NCBI GenBank assembly: GCA_963761905.1
Contig: CAVXIQ010000006.1
Location: 769,045-833,044 of the forward strand
Source of the DNA: Gaiellasilicea sp963761905
GTDB lineage: Bacteria > Actinomycetota > Thermoleophilia > Gaiellales > Gaiellaceae
DNA: 64,000 nucleotides
Direction: 5' to 3'
The position numbers were made by a program, and so were the translations under genes. Positions 1 to 7,490 of this stretch are shown here, piece after piece (within the stretch, counting starts at the first letter, position 1; every line of letters begins with the position of its first letter). The notes beneath the pieces are model-generated. The model searched no databases. It had not been told where the DNA came from and was given only the letters and a program-made list of their open reading frames with translations.

Positions 1-205
1 TGCCGCCCCGGCTGACGTGGACCGCGCCCTCGACGAGGATGAAGAACTCCCGACCGGGACGGCCTTCCTCGGTCAGCCTGTCGCCCTCCGGCGCCTCTCG
101 CTCGTCCGCACTGAGCGCGACTTCGGTGAGTTCCGCCTTCGAGCATTCCGCGAACAGCGGAATCCGCCTCAAGAGCTCGATCTTCTCCTTGTTGCTGAGA
201 GGCAC
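1..205 (-). CDS. Cyclic nucleotide-binding (Crp-type) domain protein, 3' end beyond window
   Basis: The complement of positions 205-1 reads without a stop from a GTG start and gives about 68 residues beginning VPLSNKEKIELLRRIPLF. This is the typical opening of a cNMP-binding (Crp/Fnr sensor) beta-barrel: the 'LLRRIPLFAECS' helix, the 'EAPEGDRLTEEGRPGREFF' turn and the 'FFILVEGAVHV' strand follow in the canonical order. The rest of the protein, including any DNA-binding or catalytic domain, lies outside the window, so its exact role (transcription factor, patatin, or stand-alone sensor) cannot be told. It is divergent from the membrane-protein gene that starts at 302. Confidence 0.8.
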   Translation of the reverse strand, partial: MPLSNKEKIELLRRIPLFAECSKAELTEVALSADEREAPEGDRLTEEGRPGREFFILVEGAVHVSRGG

Positions 206-253
206 GCAACGATCCTAAGGGTCGGTAGCGCGTGGCCACGAGCGCCGACGGAC

Positions 254-284
254 GGGGCATTCGGGAATGTCCCCGAAATGCCCC
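254..284. promoter_or_regulatory. Perfect-arm hairpin in divergent intergenic region
   Basis: GGGGCAT-TCGGGA-ATG-TCCCCGA-AATGCCCC forms an inverted repeat with one bulge, lying between the divergent genes at 205 (minus) and 302 (plus). Its core, TTCGGGAATG, is shared with repeats near 888 and 2060. It could be an operator for either gene or a copy of a short repeated element; the sequence alone does not decide. Confidence 0.45.
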
Positions 285-301
285 TCTGCCAGACTTCGCC
301 G

Positions 302-847
302 ATGCCCTCCGACCACGTCTCTGATCCGCCAGCAGGACGAACCCACCCCGTAGGCACTCTCGCCCGTGTCGGCGCCGCCGCGATCGCGGTCGGGGTCTGC
401 GCATGCGTGGCGGTGGCAATTGCGTATCCGGCGCTCCCTGCGATGCTCCCGGTATCCCGGTGGCAGCTGGAGCCGAAGTCACCCGTGATCGCATTACGGG
501 TACCGCTGATCAACCTGGCGATGATCGGATTCGCCCTCGTCGCGTGGCGCGCCCTGGCCCGCTCCGAGCCACATGTCGCCCGACGGCTCGGCCCTCTCCT
601 CATGGCGACCGCCGTCGCCAAGGCCGTGATCGAGGCTGTCGAACTCCTAGCTCAGCCGACACCGTCCCCGCTGCTATTCCCCACATTGCTGGCATGCCTA
701 GGCCTCGGACTGAGCGCGTGCATCGTTACGGGACGTGCCCTCGCACCTGGGCGGTGGCGATCCATCACCGTGACCTCCGGCGAAAAGAAGACGGCCCTCG
801 GTCTCACTGCGAGCATCGTTCTACTCGAAGTACCGCTCGTCGCTTAG
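302..847 (+). CDS. Small integral membrane protein, unknown function
   Basis: An ATG at 302 opens a 181-residue protein. About four hydrophobic helices are visible at residues 18-40, 61-81, 95-117 and 122-143, with a possible fifth at 164-180. The frame is open further upstream to position 17, but that part overlaps the divergent cNMP-domain gene and the hairpin at 254-284, so the start at 302 is preferred; no strong ribosome-binding site is seen. The spacing of helices and a 'LPVSRW' loop recall DUF1648-like small membrane proteins, but I cannot assign a family with confidence. Confidence 0.5.
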   Translation: MPSDHVSDPPAGRTHPVGTLARVGAAAIAVGVCACVAVAIAYPALPAMLPVSRWQLEPKSPVIALRVPLINLAMIGFALVAWRALARSEPHVARRLGPLLMATAVAKAVIEAVELLAQPTPSPLLFPTLLACLGLGLSACIVTGRALAPGRWRSITVTSGEKKTALGLTASIVLLEVPLVA

Positions 848-877
848 CCGCGACCCCAAAGCGCGGCGACCCTCGCT

Positions 878-912
878 TGGGCCAGCCGTTCGGGAATGAC
901 GCCTGGCAGAGA
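878..912. repeat. Intergenic copy of the TTCGGGAATG repeat
   Basis: The sequence GGGCCAGCCGTTCGGGAATG followed by ACGCCTGGCAGAGAT lies between two genes and is nearly identical at its left half to the copy at 2054-2072. The outer GCCAG and CTGGC can pair. This is seen directly; its function is unknown. Confidence 0.5.
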
Positions 913-1016
913 TACCCGTTCGTGACTCTTCGTCTACATCAGTTGATCTTGGGGGCTTCGATGCCAGGGAAGGCCTTGGACGTAGTTGAACGGTTGGGAG
1001 TTCGAGGCACGGCCTG

Positions 1017-2042
1017 ATGCCAATCGGTCTGGTAGTTCCGGTCGTCTTGGTGGGCTGGGCAAGCGCCTGCGCGCTCACCTCCTCGCGACGGCTGGGCCGG
1101 GTCGCGCGAGTCCCGGCGTTGGTGCTCAACGAGCTGCCGTTCCTCGCCGGATACCTGCTGATCGCATCAACTGTCCTTGCACTGGCACAAGGCGATCTGG
1201 AGTCCGTAGCCGGCGCGGTCGTCGGCGTGGTGGTGCTGGTCGAGCTTCTCGGGCTTGTGGTGATCGTCCGGCGGGCGCTTCGCGCTGACGCCGCGCTCCA
1301 CAATCCGACGCCGCCGCGACGGCCTTGGCGTCGGATTCTGATAGCGCCGCTGCCTACGTTCCGGCGTTCCGTGGTTCGGGTCGGGAACCTTTCGTACGGT
1401 GAGGGTTCGCGCCGCACCATCGACATGTACCACCGCCGCGACCGTCCGGCCGGCGTCCCGGTGGTACTGCACCTCCACGGCGGCGGCTTTCACTCGGGCA
1501 ACAAGCGCCGTGAGGCGCGACCGCTGATCGGGCATCTGGTCAGCCAGGGCATGGTCTGCGCGAGCGCCAATTACCGGCTGCGTCCGCACGTCGGCTACGA
1601 CGAACAGATCGCCGACTGCTTAGCCGCGATCGAGTGGGTGCGGTCCCACGCGCGCGAATACGGCGGCGATCCGGAACGGATGTTTCTGATCGGCAGCTCG
1701 GCCGGCGCCTACCTCGCGATCGATGCGGTCAACGCTGGCACGGATGGGATCGCCGGGATCGTTGGCCGGTACGGCTACTACGGCGACCTCATGCCGGAGC
1801 GGTCGCGGCCACCGATTGTGGTGATCCACGGGGAGAACGACCTCCTGGTCAGCCCGTCACACGCCCGAGAATTCGTCGAGCGAATGCGCGCCCGCTCGAG
1901 CGTCCCGGCCGAGTACATCGAGCTACCGGGTGGCCACCACAACTTCGATCTCTACGAGTCGATCCGCTCAAATGCCGTCAGCATCGCGGTCGAGCGGTTC
2001 ATCTCGAGCTCGGGACGAGAAGCAACCAAAGAATCGACATGA
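1017..2042 (+). CDS. Membrane-anchored alpha/beta hydrolase (esterase/lipase, HSL-like)
   Basis: This 341-residue protein has an N-terminal membrane part with about three helices (residues 2-20, 38-58, 62-85) followed by an alpha/beta-hydrolase domain from about residue 120. The oxyanion motif HGGGF (154-158), the nucleophile elbow GSSAG with Ser228, an acid in HGEND (Asp275) and a His in the PGGHHNF segment (307/308) complete a catalytic triad in the order expected for the hormone-sensitive-lipase/carboxylesterase family. The substrate is unknown; a lipid or acyl ester near the membrane is plausible. It stands alone between repeat copies and is not obviously in an operon. Confidence 0.75.
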   Translation: MPIGLVVPVVLVGWASACALTSSRRLGRVARVPALVLNELPFLAGYLLIASTVLALAQGDLESVAGAVVGVVVLVELLGLVVIVRRALRADAALHNPTPPRRPWRRILIAPLPTFRRSVVRVGNLSYGEGSRRTIDMYHRRDRPAGVPVVLHLHGGGFHSGNKRREARPLIGHLVSQGMVCASANYRLRPHVGYDEQIADCLAAIEWVRSHAREYGGDPERMFLIGSSAGAYLAIDAVNAGTDGIAGIVGRYGYYGDLMPERSRPPIVVIHGENDLLVSPSHAREFVERMRARSSVPAEYIELPGGHHNFDLYESIRSNAVSIAVERFISSSGREATKEST

Positions 2043-2053
2043 CCGCTCGTATG

Positions 2054-2082
2054 GGCCAGCGTTCGGGAATGTCCCCTGAGAG
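2054..2082. repeat. Intergenic copy of the TTCGGGAATG repeat
   Basis: GGCCAGCGTTCGGGAATG followed by TCCCCTGAGAGATC lies just downstream of the esterase stop codon. It shares the GGCCAGC-GTTCGGGAATG core with 878-912 and the GGGAATGTCCC centre with the hairpin at 254-284. Confidence 0.5.
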
Positions 2083-2152
2083 ATCAGGTTGCTCCGAGGC
2101 TCCCAGCTTCGTGTTGTGTCGTTGCGACTCATGAGGGAGATGGGTCGGCTTG

Positions 2153-3085
2153 ATGGCGATTGAAGAGTCGGTGGTCGAATGGCTTCTCGAAGGCGACCCT
2201 GCGATCCGCTGGCAGGTGATGCGGGACCTGCTGGACGAGTCGGACGAGACGTGGGAGCGGGAGCGACGCCAGACGGTGAGGAGCGGCTGGGTTGCCGACC
2301 TGCTCGAGCGCCAGGGTGCCGACGGCGAGTGGCCGGCGGGGCGCTGGACGGCCTCAACGTGGACTTTGCTGCTGCTCGTTGCGCTCGGGCTGCCCGAAGG
2401 GCATCCGGCCGGGCGTGCGCCGATCGAGCGGCTCCTCGACAAGTTCGTCCCCGAGGGTGCGAACGTCGAATCGCTCCTGACGCGAGTCGACCTGTGTCAT
2501 CTCGGCTTCTGGCTCGGGCTCGGAGCGCATTTCGTCGAAGACGATCCGCGGCTCGCACTGCTAGGCGAGGCGGTGTTGACCGCGCAGTTCGAGGACGGCG
2601 GGTGGAACTGCCACATGCGCAACCACCCAGACACGGTGCACAGCTCGTTCCACACGACCCTCAACGTGCTGGAGAACCTGCGGATCGCGACCACGGGCGG
2701 GATCGTCCCGAGGCGCCCGTTCGCCGCAGCAGAGCGACGGGCGGTCGAGCTTCTGCTCGCGCATCGCCTCTATCGCTCCGACCACACCGGAGCGGTGATC
2801 TCGGAGCGGTTCACGCAGCTCACCTATCCCTGGCACTGGCACTACACATTCCTGCGCGGTCTCGACTACCTGCGCCTCACACCCGCGCTCTCCGATCGGC
2901 GACTCGCGGACCCGATCGATCTGCTGCGCGAGAAGCGCAAGCCGAACGGACGGTGGCCCCTCCAGAAGCGCATCCCCGGAACGCTGCTCGTCGAAATGGA
3001 GAAGCCCGGCCAAGACAGTCGATGGAACACGCTACGCGCGCTCCGCGTCCTCCGGCTCCGCGAAAAGCCCGCGGCCGGTATGTAG
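2153..3085 (+). CDS. Squalene-cyclase/prenyltransferase-fold protein
   Basis: The ATG at 2153 is preceded by a purine-rich GGGAGATGGG and gives 310 residues. The protein is built of alpha-helical repeats with aromatic motifs typical of the alpha/alpha-toroid: 'ADGEWPAGRW' near residue 57, 'FEDGGWNCHM' near 146 and 'KPNGRWPLQKR' near 265. These resemble the QW-type repeats of terpenoid cyclases and prenyltransferase beta subunits. The DxDD acid motif of squalene-hopene cyclase is not seen, so it is probably not a cyclase of that type. Similar stand-alone proteins occur widely in actinobacteria without known function. Confidence 0.6.
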   Translation: MAIEESVVEWLLEGDPAIRWQVMRDLLDESDETWERERRQTVRSGWVADLLERQGADGEWPAGRWTASTWTLLLLVALGLPEGHPAGRAPIERLLDKFVPEGANVESLLTRVDLCHLGFWLGLGAHFVEDDPRLALLGEAVLTAQFEDGGWNCHMRNHPDTVHSSFHTTLNVLENLRIATTGGIVPRRPFAAAERRAVELLLAHRLYRSDHTGAVISERFTQLTYPWHWHYTFLRGLDYLRLTPALSDRRLADPIDLLREKRKPNGRWPLQKRIPGTLLVEMEKPGQDSRWNTLRALRVLRLREKPAAGM

Positions 3086-3145
3086 CCGCTTTCGACTGGG
3101 CCCCTGGCCTGCGCGAGTGTGCACGAATGTCCCTTGAACGCGGAG

Positions 3146-3616
3146 CTAGTCGGAAGGGAAACCCGGCCCAGGAACGAGTTCGATCTCTTCGTTTGCAAGA
3201 GCGGGTGTTCCCTGCGGGACGAGCGCAGCGATCACAGGTGTCTCGGTGGCTTTGACTCGCAACAGACGCATCGGCTCGGCACAGAGGTATTGATCGCCCC
3301 ACTGCCGTAATGCGTTCAGCGCGGTGAAGAGGTCAGAGCCTTTCTCCGTCAGTCGGTATTCGAACCGTGCTGGGCGCTCGCAATACAAGACGCGCTCGAA
3401 GATCCCTTCCTTTGCGAGACGTGCCAGACGGTCATGAAGGACGTTCGGGGCGATGCCGAGGCTCTCTCGAAACGCCGCGAACTTCGACAGCCCAAGAAAA
3501 GCGTCACGGATCAGCAGCCAGGTCCAGCGATCACCGATGATCTCCAACGTCCGCGCGACTGAGCACGAGTCCTGACCGATGTAATCCCTCTTGAGCACGG
3601 ACGTTAGGATACGCAC
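3146..3616 (-). CDS. HxlR-family winged-helix transcriptional regulator
   Basis: The 156-residue protein carries the HxlR signature: CSVARTLEIIGDRWTWLLI at residues 18-36 with the conserved Cys18, then 'FAAFRESLGIAPNVLHDRLARL' as the recognition region, and 'YRLTEKGSDLF' as the wing. HxlR/DUF24 regulators often respond to electrophiles or aldehydes through that Cys. The gene is divergent from the alpha/beta hydrolase at 3687, and a dyad (3619-3667) lies between them, so the most economical reading is that it controls the hydrolase and itself. The start could be a few codons later; the conserved domain starts near residue 18. Confidence 0.85.
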   Translation of the reverse strand: MRILTSVLKRDYIGQDSCSVARTLEIIGDRWTWLLIRDAFLGLSKFAAFRESLGIAPNVLHDRLARLAKEGIFERVLYCERPARFEYRLTEKGSDLFTALNALRQWGDQYLCAEPMRLLRVKATETPVIAALVPQGTPALANEEIELVPGPGFPSD

Positions 3617-3618
3617 TT

Positions 3619-3667
3619 AGTTGCATGACGATAGTGGCTCTTGTAGGGTCGGTTGTGTCACGCAACT
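3619..3667. promoter_or_regulatory. Candidate HxlR operator (inverted repeat)
   Basis: AGTTGCATGAC (3619-3629) is the inverse complement of GTCACGCAACT (3657-3667) with one mismatch. The two arms lie in the 70-base gap between the divergent regulator and hydrolase starts, where a shared operator is expected. Confidence 0.5.
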
Positions 3668-3686
3668 GACTAGCCGTGGAGGAAAC

Positions 3687-4532
3687 ATGTCGAACGGAAC
3701 CGCGCCCGACACGATCGTCCTGATCCATGGGCTCTGGATGACACCCAGGAGCTGGGAGCGGTGGGTTCCCTACTACGAGGGCAAGGGGTACAAGGTCGTC
3801 ACCCCGACGTACCCGGGCTTCGAGGTGGAGGTCGAGGCGCTCCGTGAGGATTCGACAGCGATCGCCACAGCGACCGTTCCGGCGACCGTCGCACACATCG
3901 CAGAAGCGATCACGGAGCTCGATACGCCTCCGATCATCATGGGCCACTCGTTCGGCGGGACGCTGACCCAGCTCTTGTTGGACCGCGGCTGCAGCGCGGC
4001 CGGCGTGGCAATCGACTCGGCACCGACGGAGGGCGTTCGCGTCTCTCCGCTCTCGCAGATCAAGTCGCTGTTCCCGGCCCTCAAAGATCCGCGGAACCGG
4101 CACAAGGCGTTCGGGTTCACCCATGACGAGTTCCACTACGCCTTCACGAACACGCTCAGCGAGGAGGACTCGCGCAGGGTCTATGACCGATACCACATCC
4201 CTGCACCCGGCAACTGGATCTGGGCCTACGGGCTGATCGCGAACTTCAAGCCAGGCCACCAGGAGACGTGGGTGAACTACAAGAACCCGAACCGCGCGCC
4301 GCTCCTGTTCATCGGCGGCAGCGAGGATCACATCATGCCGCCGTCAGTGAACAAGTCGAACGCGAAGCACTACAAGGGCGAAGACGCGATCACCGAGTAC
4401 TTCGAGTTCGAAGGCCGCGACCACTGGACGTGTGGTGCGGACGGGTGGGAGGCGGTCGCCGACTATGCGTTGGAGTGGGCGGTGGCCCGTGCTTCCGGAG
4501 CCGAACTGCCGAGCGCGGCTGTCCCGGCTTAG
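3687..4532 (+). CDS. Alpha/beta-fold hydrolase
   Basis: The ATG at 3687 follows GGAGGAAAC, a strong ribosome-binding site, and gives 281 residues. The oxyanion region VLIHGLWM (11-18), the elbow GHSFG with Ser88, Asp214 in GSEDHIMPP and His246 in RDHWT form a full catalytic triad. The long cap between residues 110 and 200 and the 'HGLWM' opening resemble the non-heme haloperoxidase/esterase branch of the family. It is divergent from the HxlR regulator and probably its main target; its substrate is unknown, but detoxification of a reactive ester or lactone would fit an HxlR partner. Confidence 0.75.
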   Translation: MSNGTAPDTIVLIHGLWMTPRSWERWVPYYEGKGYKVVTPTYPGFEVEVEALREDSTAIATATVPATVAHIAEAITELDTPPIIMGHSFGGTLTQLLLDRGCSAAGVAIDSAPTEGVRVSPLSQIKSLFPALKDPRNRHKAFGFTHDEFHYAFTNTLSEEDSRRVYDRYHIPAPGNWIWAYGLIANFKPGHQETWVNYKNPNRAPLLFIGGSEDHIMPPSVNKSNAKHYKGEDAITEYFEFEGRDHWTCGADGWEAVADYALEWAVARASGAELPSAAVPA

Positions 4533-4553
4533 TCAGTAGCCCGAAGACCTAAA

Positions 4554-4589
4554 CACCGAAGGGGGCTCCGGCGACGGGCCCCTTCGGTG
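4554..4589. terminator. Bidirectional hairpin terminator
   Basis: CACCGAAGGGG (4554-4564) pairs perfectly with CCCCTTCGGTG (4579-4589). It sits between the convergent hydrolase and cupin genes. No clear T-tract follows, which is common in very GC-rich genomes. Confidence 0.75.
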
Positions 4590-4619
4590 CGCCAGCGCGC
4601 GGCAATGACGCCCGGCCTG

Positions 4620-5084
4620 CTAGTCCTCGTCCTCCCAATATTCGAGCTCGGGCCCCGGGCGAGCGAAGATGATCCGCTCGCCGGCGACGCTCCGCGCGCC
4701 GATCTTGCCGGTGTCGAGGTACTCGACGATGTCCGGCGCGATCAGCGTGGAGAGCATGAGGACGCGGACGGGCGCGTCCGTGTCGTTGCGGATCTGGTGC
4801 GCGCCCTCCTTGCCGCGCGGGAACGCGACGACGTCGCCCTGGCGCAGCTGCTGCTCGCCCTCGTGCGTGCGCAGCGTCGGCTCGCCGCGGAGGACGATCG
4901 CCCATTCCTCGTTCGCGTGGTGGGTGTGAAATGGCCCCTGCTTGTTACCCGGCTCGACCTCGTACATGCTCGCGCCGATCAGCTCGGCGTCGGTGTGCGC
5001 GCCGACCCAGGCGTCCTTGAAGCGCCAGCCCTCGCGCTCTTCCGTGCGATCCCACTCGTCTGCGTTGAGATTGAAGATCTTCAT
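4620..5084 (-). CDS. Cupin-2 domain protein
   Basis: The 154-residue protein is a single small beta-barrel. Cupin motif 1 is seen as PFHTHHANEEWAIVLRG (His53, His55, Glu59/60 as likely metal ligands) and motif 2 as FPRGKEGAHQIRN with His96. The family includes dioxygenases, isomerases and plain binding proteins, and nothing in the sequence points to one substrate. The upstream region contains a perfect 16-base palindrome at 5191-5206 that may control it. Confidence 0.8.
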   Translation of the reverse strand: MKIFNLNADEWDRTEEREGWRFKDAWVGAHTDAELIGASMYEVEPGNKQGPFHTHHANEEWAIVLRGEPTLRTHEGEQQLRQGDVVAFPRGKEGAHQIRNDTDAPVRVLMLSTLIAPDIVEYLDTGKIGARSVAGERIIFARPGPELEYWEDED

Positions 5085-5190
5085 GCCGCAAGCCTAGAGG
5101 CGTGAGGTGTTTTGCCGCTCCGGCTGAGGTAGGCGGGACCCGCGCTGCTCTCCGAACCCGCTTGAATTAACGTCTACATCGTTTCGCTGG

Positions 5191-5206
5191 ACCCTACTAG
5201 TAGGGT
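5191..5206. promoter_or_regulatory. Perfect 16-base palindrome upstream of the cupin gene
   Basis: ACCCTACTAGTAGGGT is a perfect palindrome about 107 bases upstream of the cupin start. It is in the 239-base gene-free stretch 5085-5323, the longest gap of the window, where otherwise I see only a weak hairpin at the end of cysN. A dimeric regulator site is the simplest explanation; no regulator gene is adjacent. Confidence 0.4.
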
Positions 5207-5310
5207 TGTCCGCTCGACATCTGACTCGTCGGCCCGTCGCATCTCTGCCATGCCTGTCGACCTGCGGCGATATTCGACCCACGTAACGCTGAGATGAGCG
5301 AGTGTGTTCT

Positions 5311-5330
5311 CGCCTGGCGGCGGCTAGGCG
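5311..5330 (-). terminator. Weak hairpin at the end of the cys operon
   Basis: CGCCTGGC (5311-5318) pairs with GCTAGGCG (5323-5330) with one mismatch and covers the cysN stop codon. There is no T-tract, so terminator activity is uncertain. Confidence 0.3.
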
Positions 5331-6589
5331 GAAGCCGAGAGGATCATTCCGGCGCCGACTGTGTCGTTCGTCGACTCGTCGATCAGGATGAAGGCGCCCG
5401 TGGTGCGGTTCTCGGCGTAGGGGTCGACGGCCAGCGGCTCGGCCAGCCGGAACCTCACGCGGGCAATGTCGTTCAGCTCCAGGCGCTCCGGCGAGGGCTG
5501 ATCCTCGAGCGTGTGGATGTCGACCACCGAGAGCAGCTCGTCCGCGATCGCGCGCACCGTGCGCGTGGTGTGCTTTACCACCAGCCGAGCTCGCGGCTCG
5601 AGTGGACGCTCGGCCATCCAGCAGACCGTCGCCTCGAGCTCGCGCGCCACCAGCGGTGCCTCGTCCGGATCGGCGAGCATGTCGCCGCGCGAGACGTCGA
5701 GATCGTCCTCGAGGCGGATCGTCACCGACATTCCCGGCACGCCGCGATCCGGCTCGACCGCCGCGACCGCCGTCCGCCGCCCCGACGGAAGTACGACCAC
5801 CTCGTCACCGACTGCCCACACGCCGCCTGCGATCTGACCGCCGTAGCCGCGGTAGTCGTGATGCTCGTCCGAGATCGGACGGATCACCCACTGCACCGGG
5901 AAACGCCGATGGGCGAGGTCGCGGTCGCCCGCGATCTCGACCGTCTCGAGGTGCTCGAGCAGCGTCGGCCCCTCGTACCAGGCCATCCCCTCGCCGCGCT
6001 CGACCACGTTGTCGCCTCGCAGCGCGCTCATCGGGATCACGCGCACATCGCGCAGCCCCAGCCGCTCGCTCGTCTCGCGGAGCTCCTGCTCGATCTCGCG
6101 GAACCGCTCCTCCGAGAACCCGATCAGATCCATCTTGTTCACCGCGACGACGACGTGCGGGATCCCGAGGATCGCCGCGATGTACGAGTGGCGGCGCGTC
6201 TGCTCGACCACGCCCTTGCGCGCGTCGAGGAGGATGATCGCCACGTCGGCGGTCGAGGCGCCCGTGACCATGTTGCGCGTGTACTGGACGTGGCCGGGCG
6301 CGTCCGCGAGCTGGAAGCGGCGGCGCGGCGTCACGAACGAGCGGTAGGCGACGTCGATCGTGATTCCCTGCTCGCGCTCGGCGCGCAGTCCGTCCGTGAG
6401 CAGCGCGAGGTTGACGTAGCCGTCGCCGCGTCGCTTCGACGTCTCCTCGATGTGCTCGAGCTGGTCGACGAGGATCTGCTTCGTGTCGTAGAGGAGCCGC
6501 CCGATCAGGGTCGACTTGCCGTCGTCGACCGAGCCCGCCGTGACCAGGCGGACGAGCTCGGTGTCGAGCATCGCGCTAGAAATAGCCAA
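5324..6589 (-). CDS. cysN: Sulfate adenylyltransferase GTPase subunit
   Basis: CysN is the GTPase subunit that drives ATP sulfurylase (sulfate + ATP to APS) together with CysD. The 421-residue protein shows G1 as AGSVDDGKST (18-27), the switch-II DAPGH (96-100) and NKMD (151-154), then EF-Tu-like domains 2 and 3. It ends at the usual length of a stand-alone CysN, with no fused APS-kinase (CysC) domain. The start used overlaps cysD by 14 bases; a second ATG at 6571 would leave no overlap and is equally possible. It is the last gene of cysH-cysD-cysN. Confidence 0.95.
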   Translation of the reverse strand: MAISSAMLDTELVRLVTAGSVDDGKSTLIGRLLYDTKQILVDQLEHIEETSKRRGDGYVNLALLTDGLRAEREQGITIDVAYRSFVTPRRRFQLADAPGHVQYTRNMVTGASTADVAIILLDARKGVVEQTRRHSYIAAILGIPHVVVAVNKMDLIGFSEERFREIEQELRETSERLGLRDVRVIPMSALRGDNVVERGEGMAWYEGPTLLEHLETVEIAGDRDLAHRRFPVQWVIRPISDEHHDYRGYGGQIAGGVWAVGDEVVVLPSGRRTAVAAVEPDRGVPGMSVTIRLEDDLDVSRGDMLADPDEAPLVARELEATVCWMAERPLEPRARLVVKHTTRTVRAIADELLSVVDIHTLEDQPSPERLELNDIARVRFRLAEPLAVDPYAENRTTGAFILIDESTNDTVGAGMILSASA

Positions 6590-7490
6590 CGCGCTTCCTG
6601 TCCTCCATCGCGGCCTCGGAGGCGCGGTCGTCGGCGCGGGTCTCGCCCCGCTCGGTCACGCGCGTCGCGGCGATCTCGGCGACGACGTCCTCGAGCGAGC
6701 GCGCCTCGGACGCGACGGCGCCGGTGCAGCTCATGTCGCCGACCGTGCGGAAGCGGACGGAGACGGTGAACGGATCCTCGCCGTCCATCCGCTCCAGGAA
6801 CTCACTGACCGCGTAGAGCATCCCGTCGCGCTTGAACACCTCGCGCTCGTGCGCGAAGTAGATCGGCGGCAGCTCGAGCTCCTCGCGGGCGATGTACTGC
6901 CAGACGTCGAGCTCCGTCCAGTTCGAGATCGGGAAGACGCGCACCTGCTCGCCGCGGCGGAGGCGGCCGTTGTAGAGGTTCCAGAGCTCGGGCCGCTGCG
7001 CGCGCGGGTTCCACTGGCCGAAGTCGTCGCGGAAGCTGAAGATCCGCTCCTTCGCGCGGGCGCGCTCCTCGTCGCGGCGGGCGCCGCCGATCGCGGCGTC
7101 GAAGCGGTGCTCCTCGATCGCGTCGAGCAGCGTCGTCGTCTGGAGCTGGTTCCGCGAGGCGCGCGGCCCTGTCTCCTCGACCACGCGGCCCTTGTCGATC
7201 GACTCCTGGACCGAGGCGACGATCAGCGTCTCGCCGAGCTCGGCGACGCGGCGGTCGCGGTACTCGATCACCTCGGGGAAGTTGTGGCCCGTGTCGACGT
7301 GCATGACCGGGAACGGGAACTTGCCGGGGCGGAAGGCCTTCTCCGCGAGCCGCAGGAGCACGATCGAGTCCTTGCCGCCGGAGAAGAGCAGCACCGGCCG
7401 CTCGAGCTCGGCGGCGACCTCGCGCATGATGTGGACGGCCTCCGCCTCGAGCTCGTCGAGGTGCGAGAGATGGATCTGCGCGGCGCTCAC
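6576..7490 (-). CDS. cysD: Sulfate adenylyltransferase catalytic subunit
   Basis: CysD carries out the adenylation of sulfate in the ATP-PP-loop fold. The PP-loop LLFSGGKDS is at about residues 34-42, followed by 'HVDTGHNFPE' and the C-terminal 'DRKRVGYF' typical of the family. I place the start at the GTG at 7490, whose GTGA overlaps the cysH stop codon; an in-frame ATG 18 bases upstream exists but would overlap cysH more. The protein is then 304 residues, normal for CysD. Confidence 0.95.
   Translation of the reverse strand: MSAAQIHLSHLDELEAEAVHIMREVAAELERPVLLFSGGKDSIVLLRLAEKAFRPGKFPFPVMHVDTGHNFPEVIEYRDRRVAELGETLIVASVQESIDKGRVVEETGPRASRNQLQTTTLLDAIEEHRFDAAIGGARRDEERARAKERIFSFRDDFGQWNPRAQRPELWNLYNGRLRRGEQVRVFPISNWTELDVWQYIAREELELPPIYFAHEREVFKRDGMLYAVSEFLERMDGEDPFTVSVRFRTVGDMSCTGAVASEARSLEDVVAEIAATRVTERGETRADDRASEAAMEDRKRVGYF

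Noticed and set aside
2179..3255. Plus-strand Arg/Ala-rich frame overlapping the squalene-cyclase-fold gene
   Set aside because: It is a shifted-frame shadow without any motif; the 2153-3085 frame contains the family repeats.
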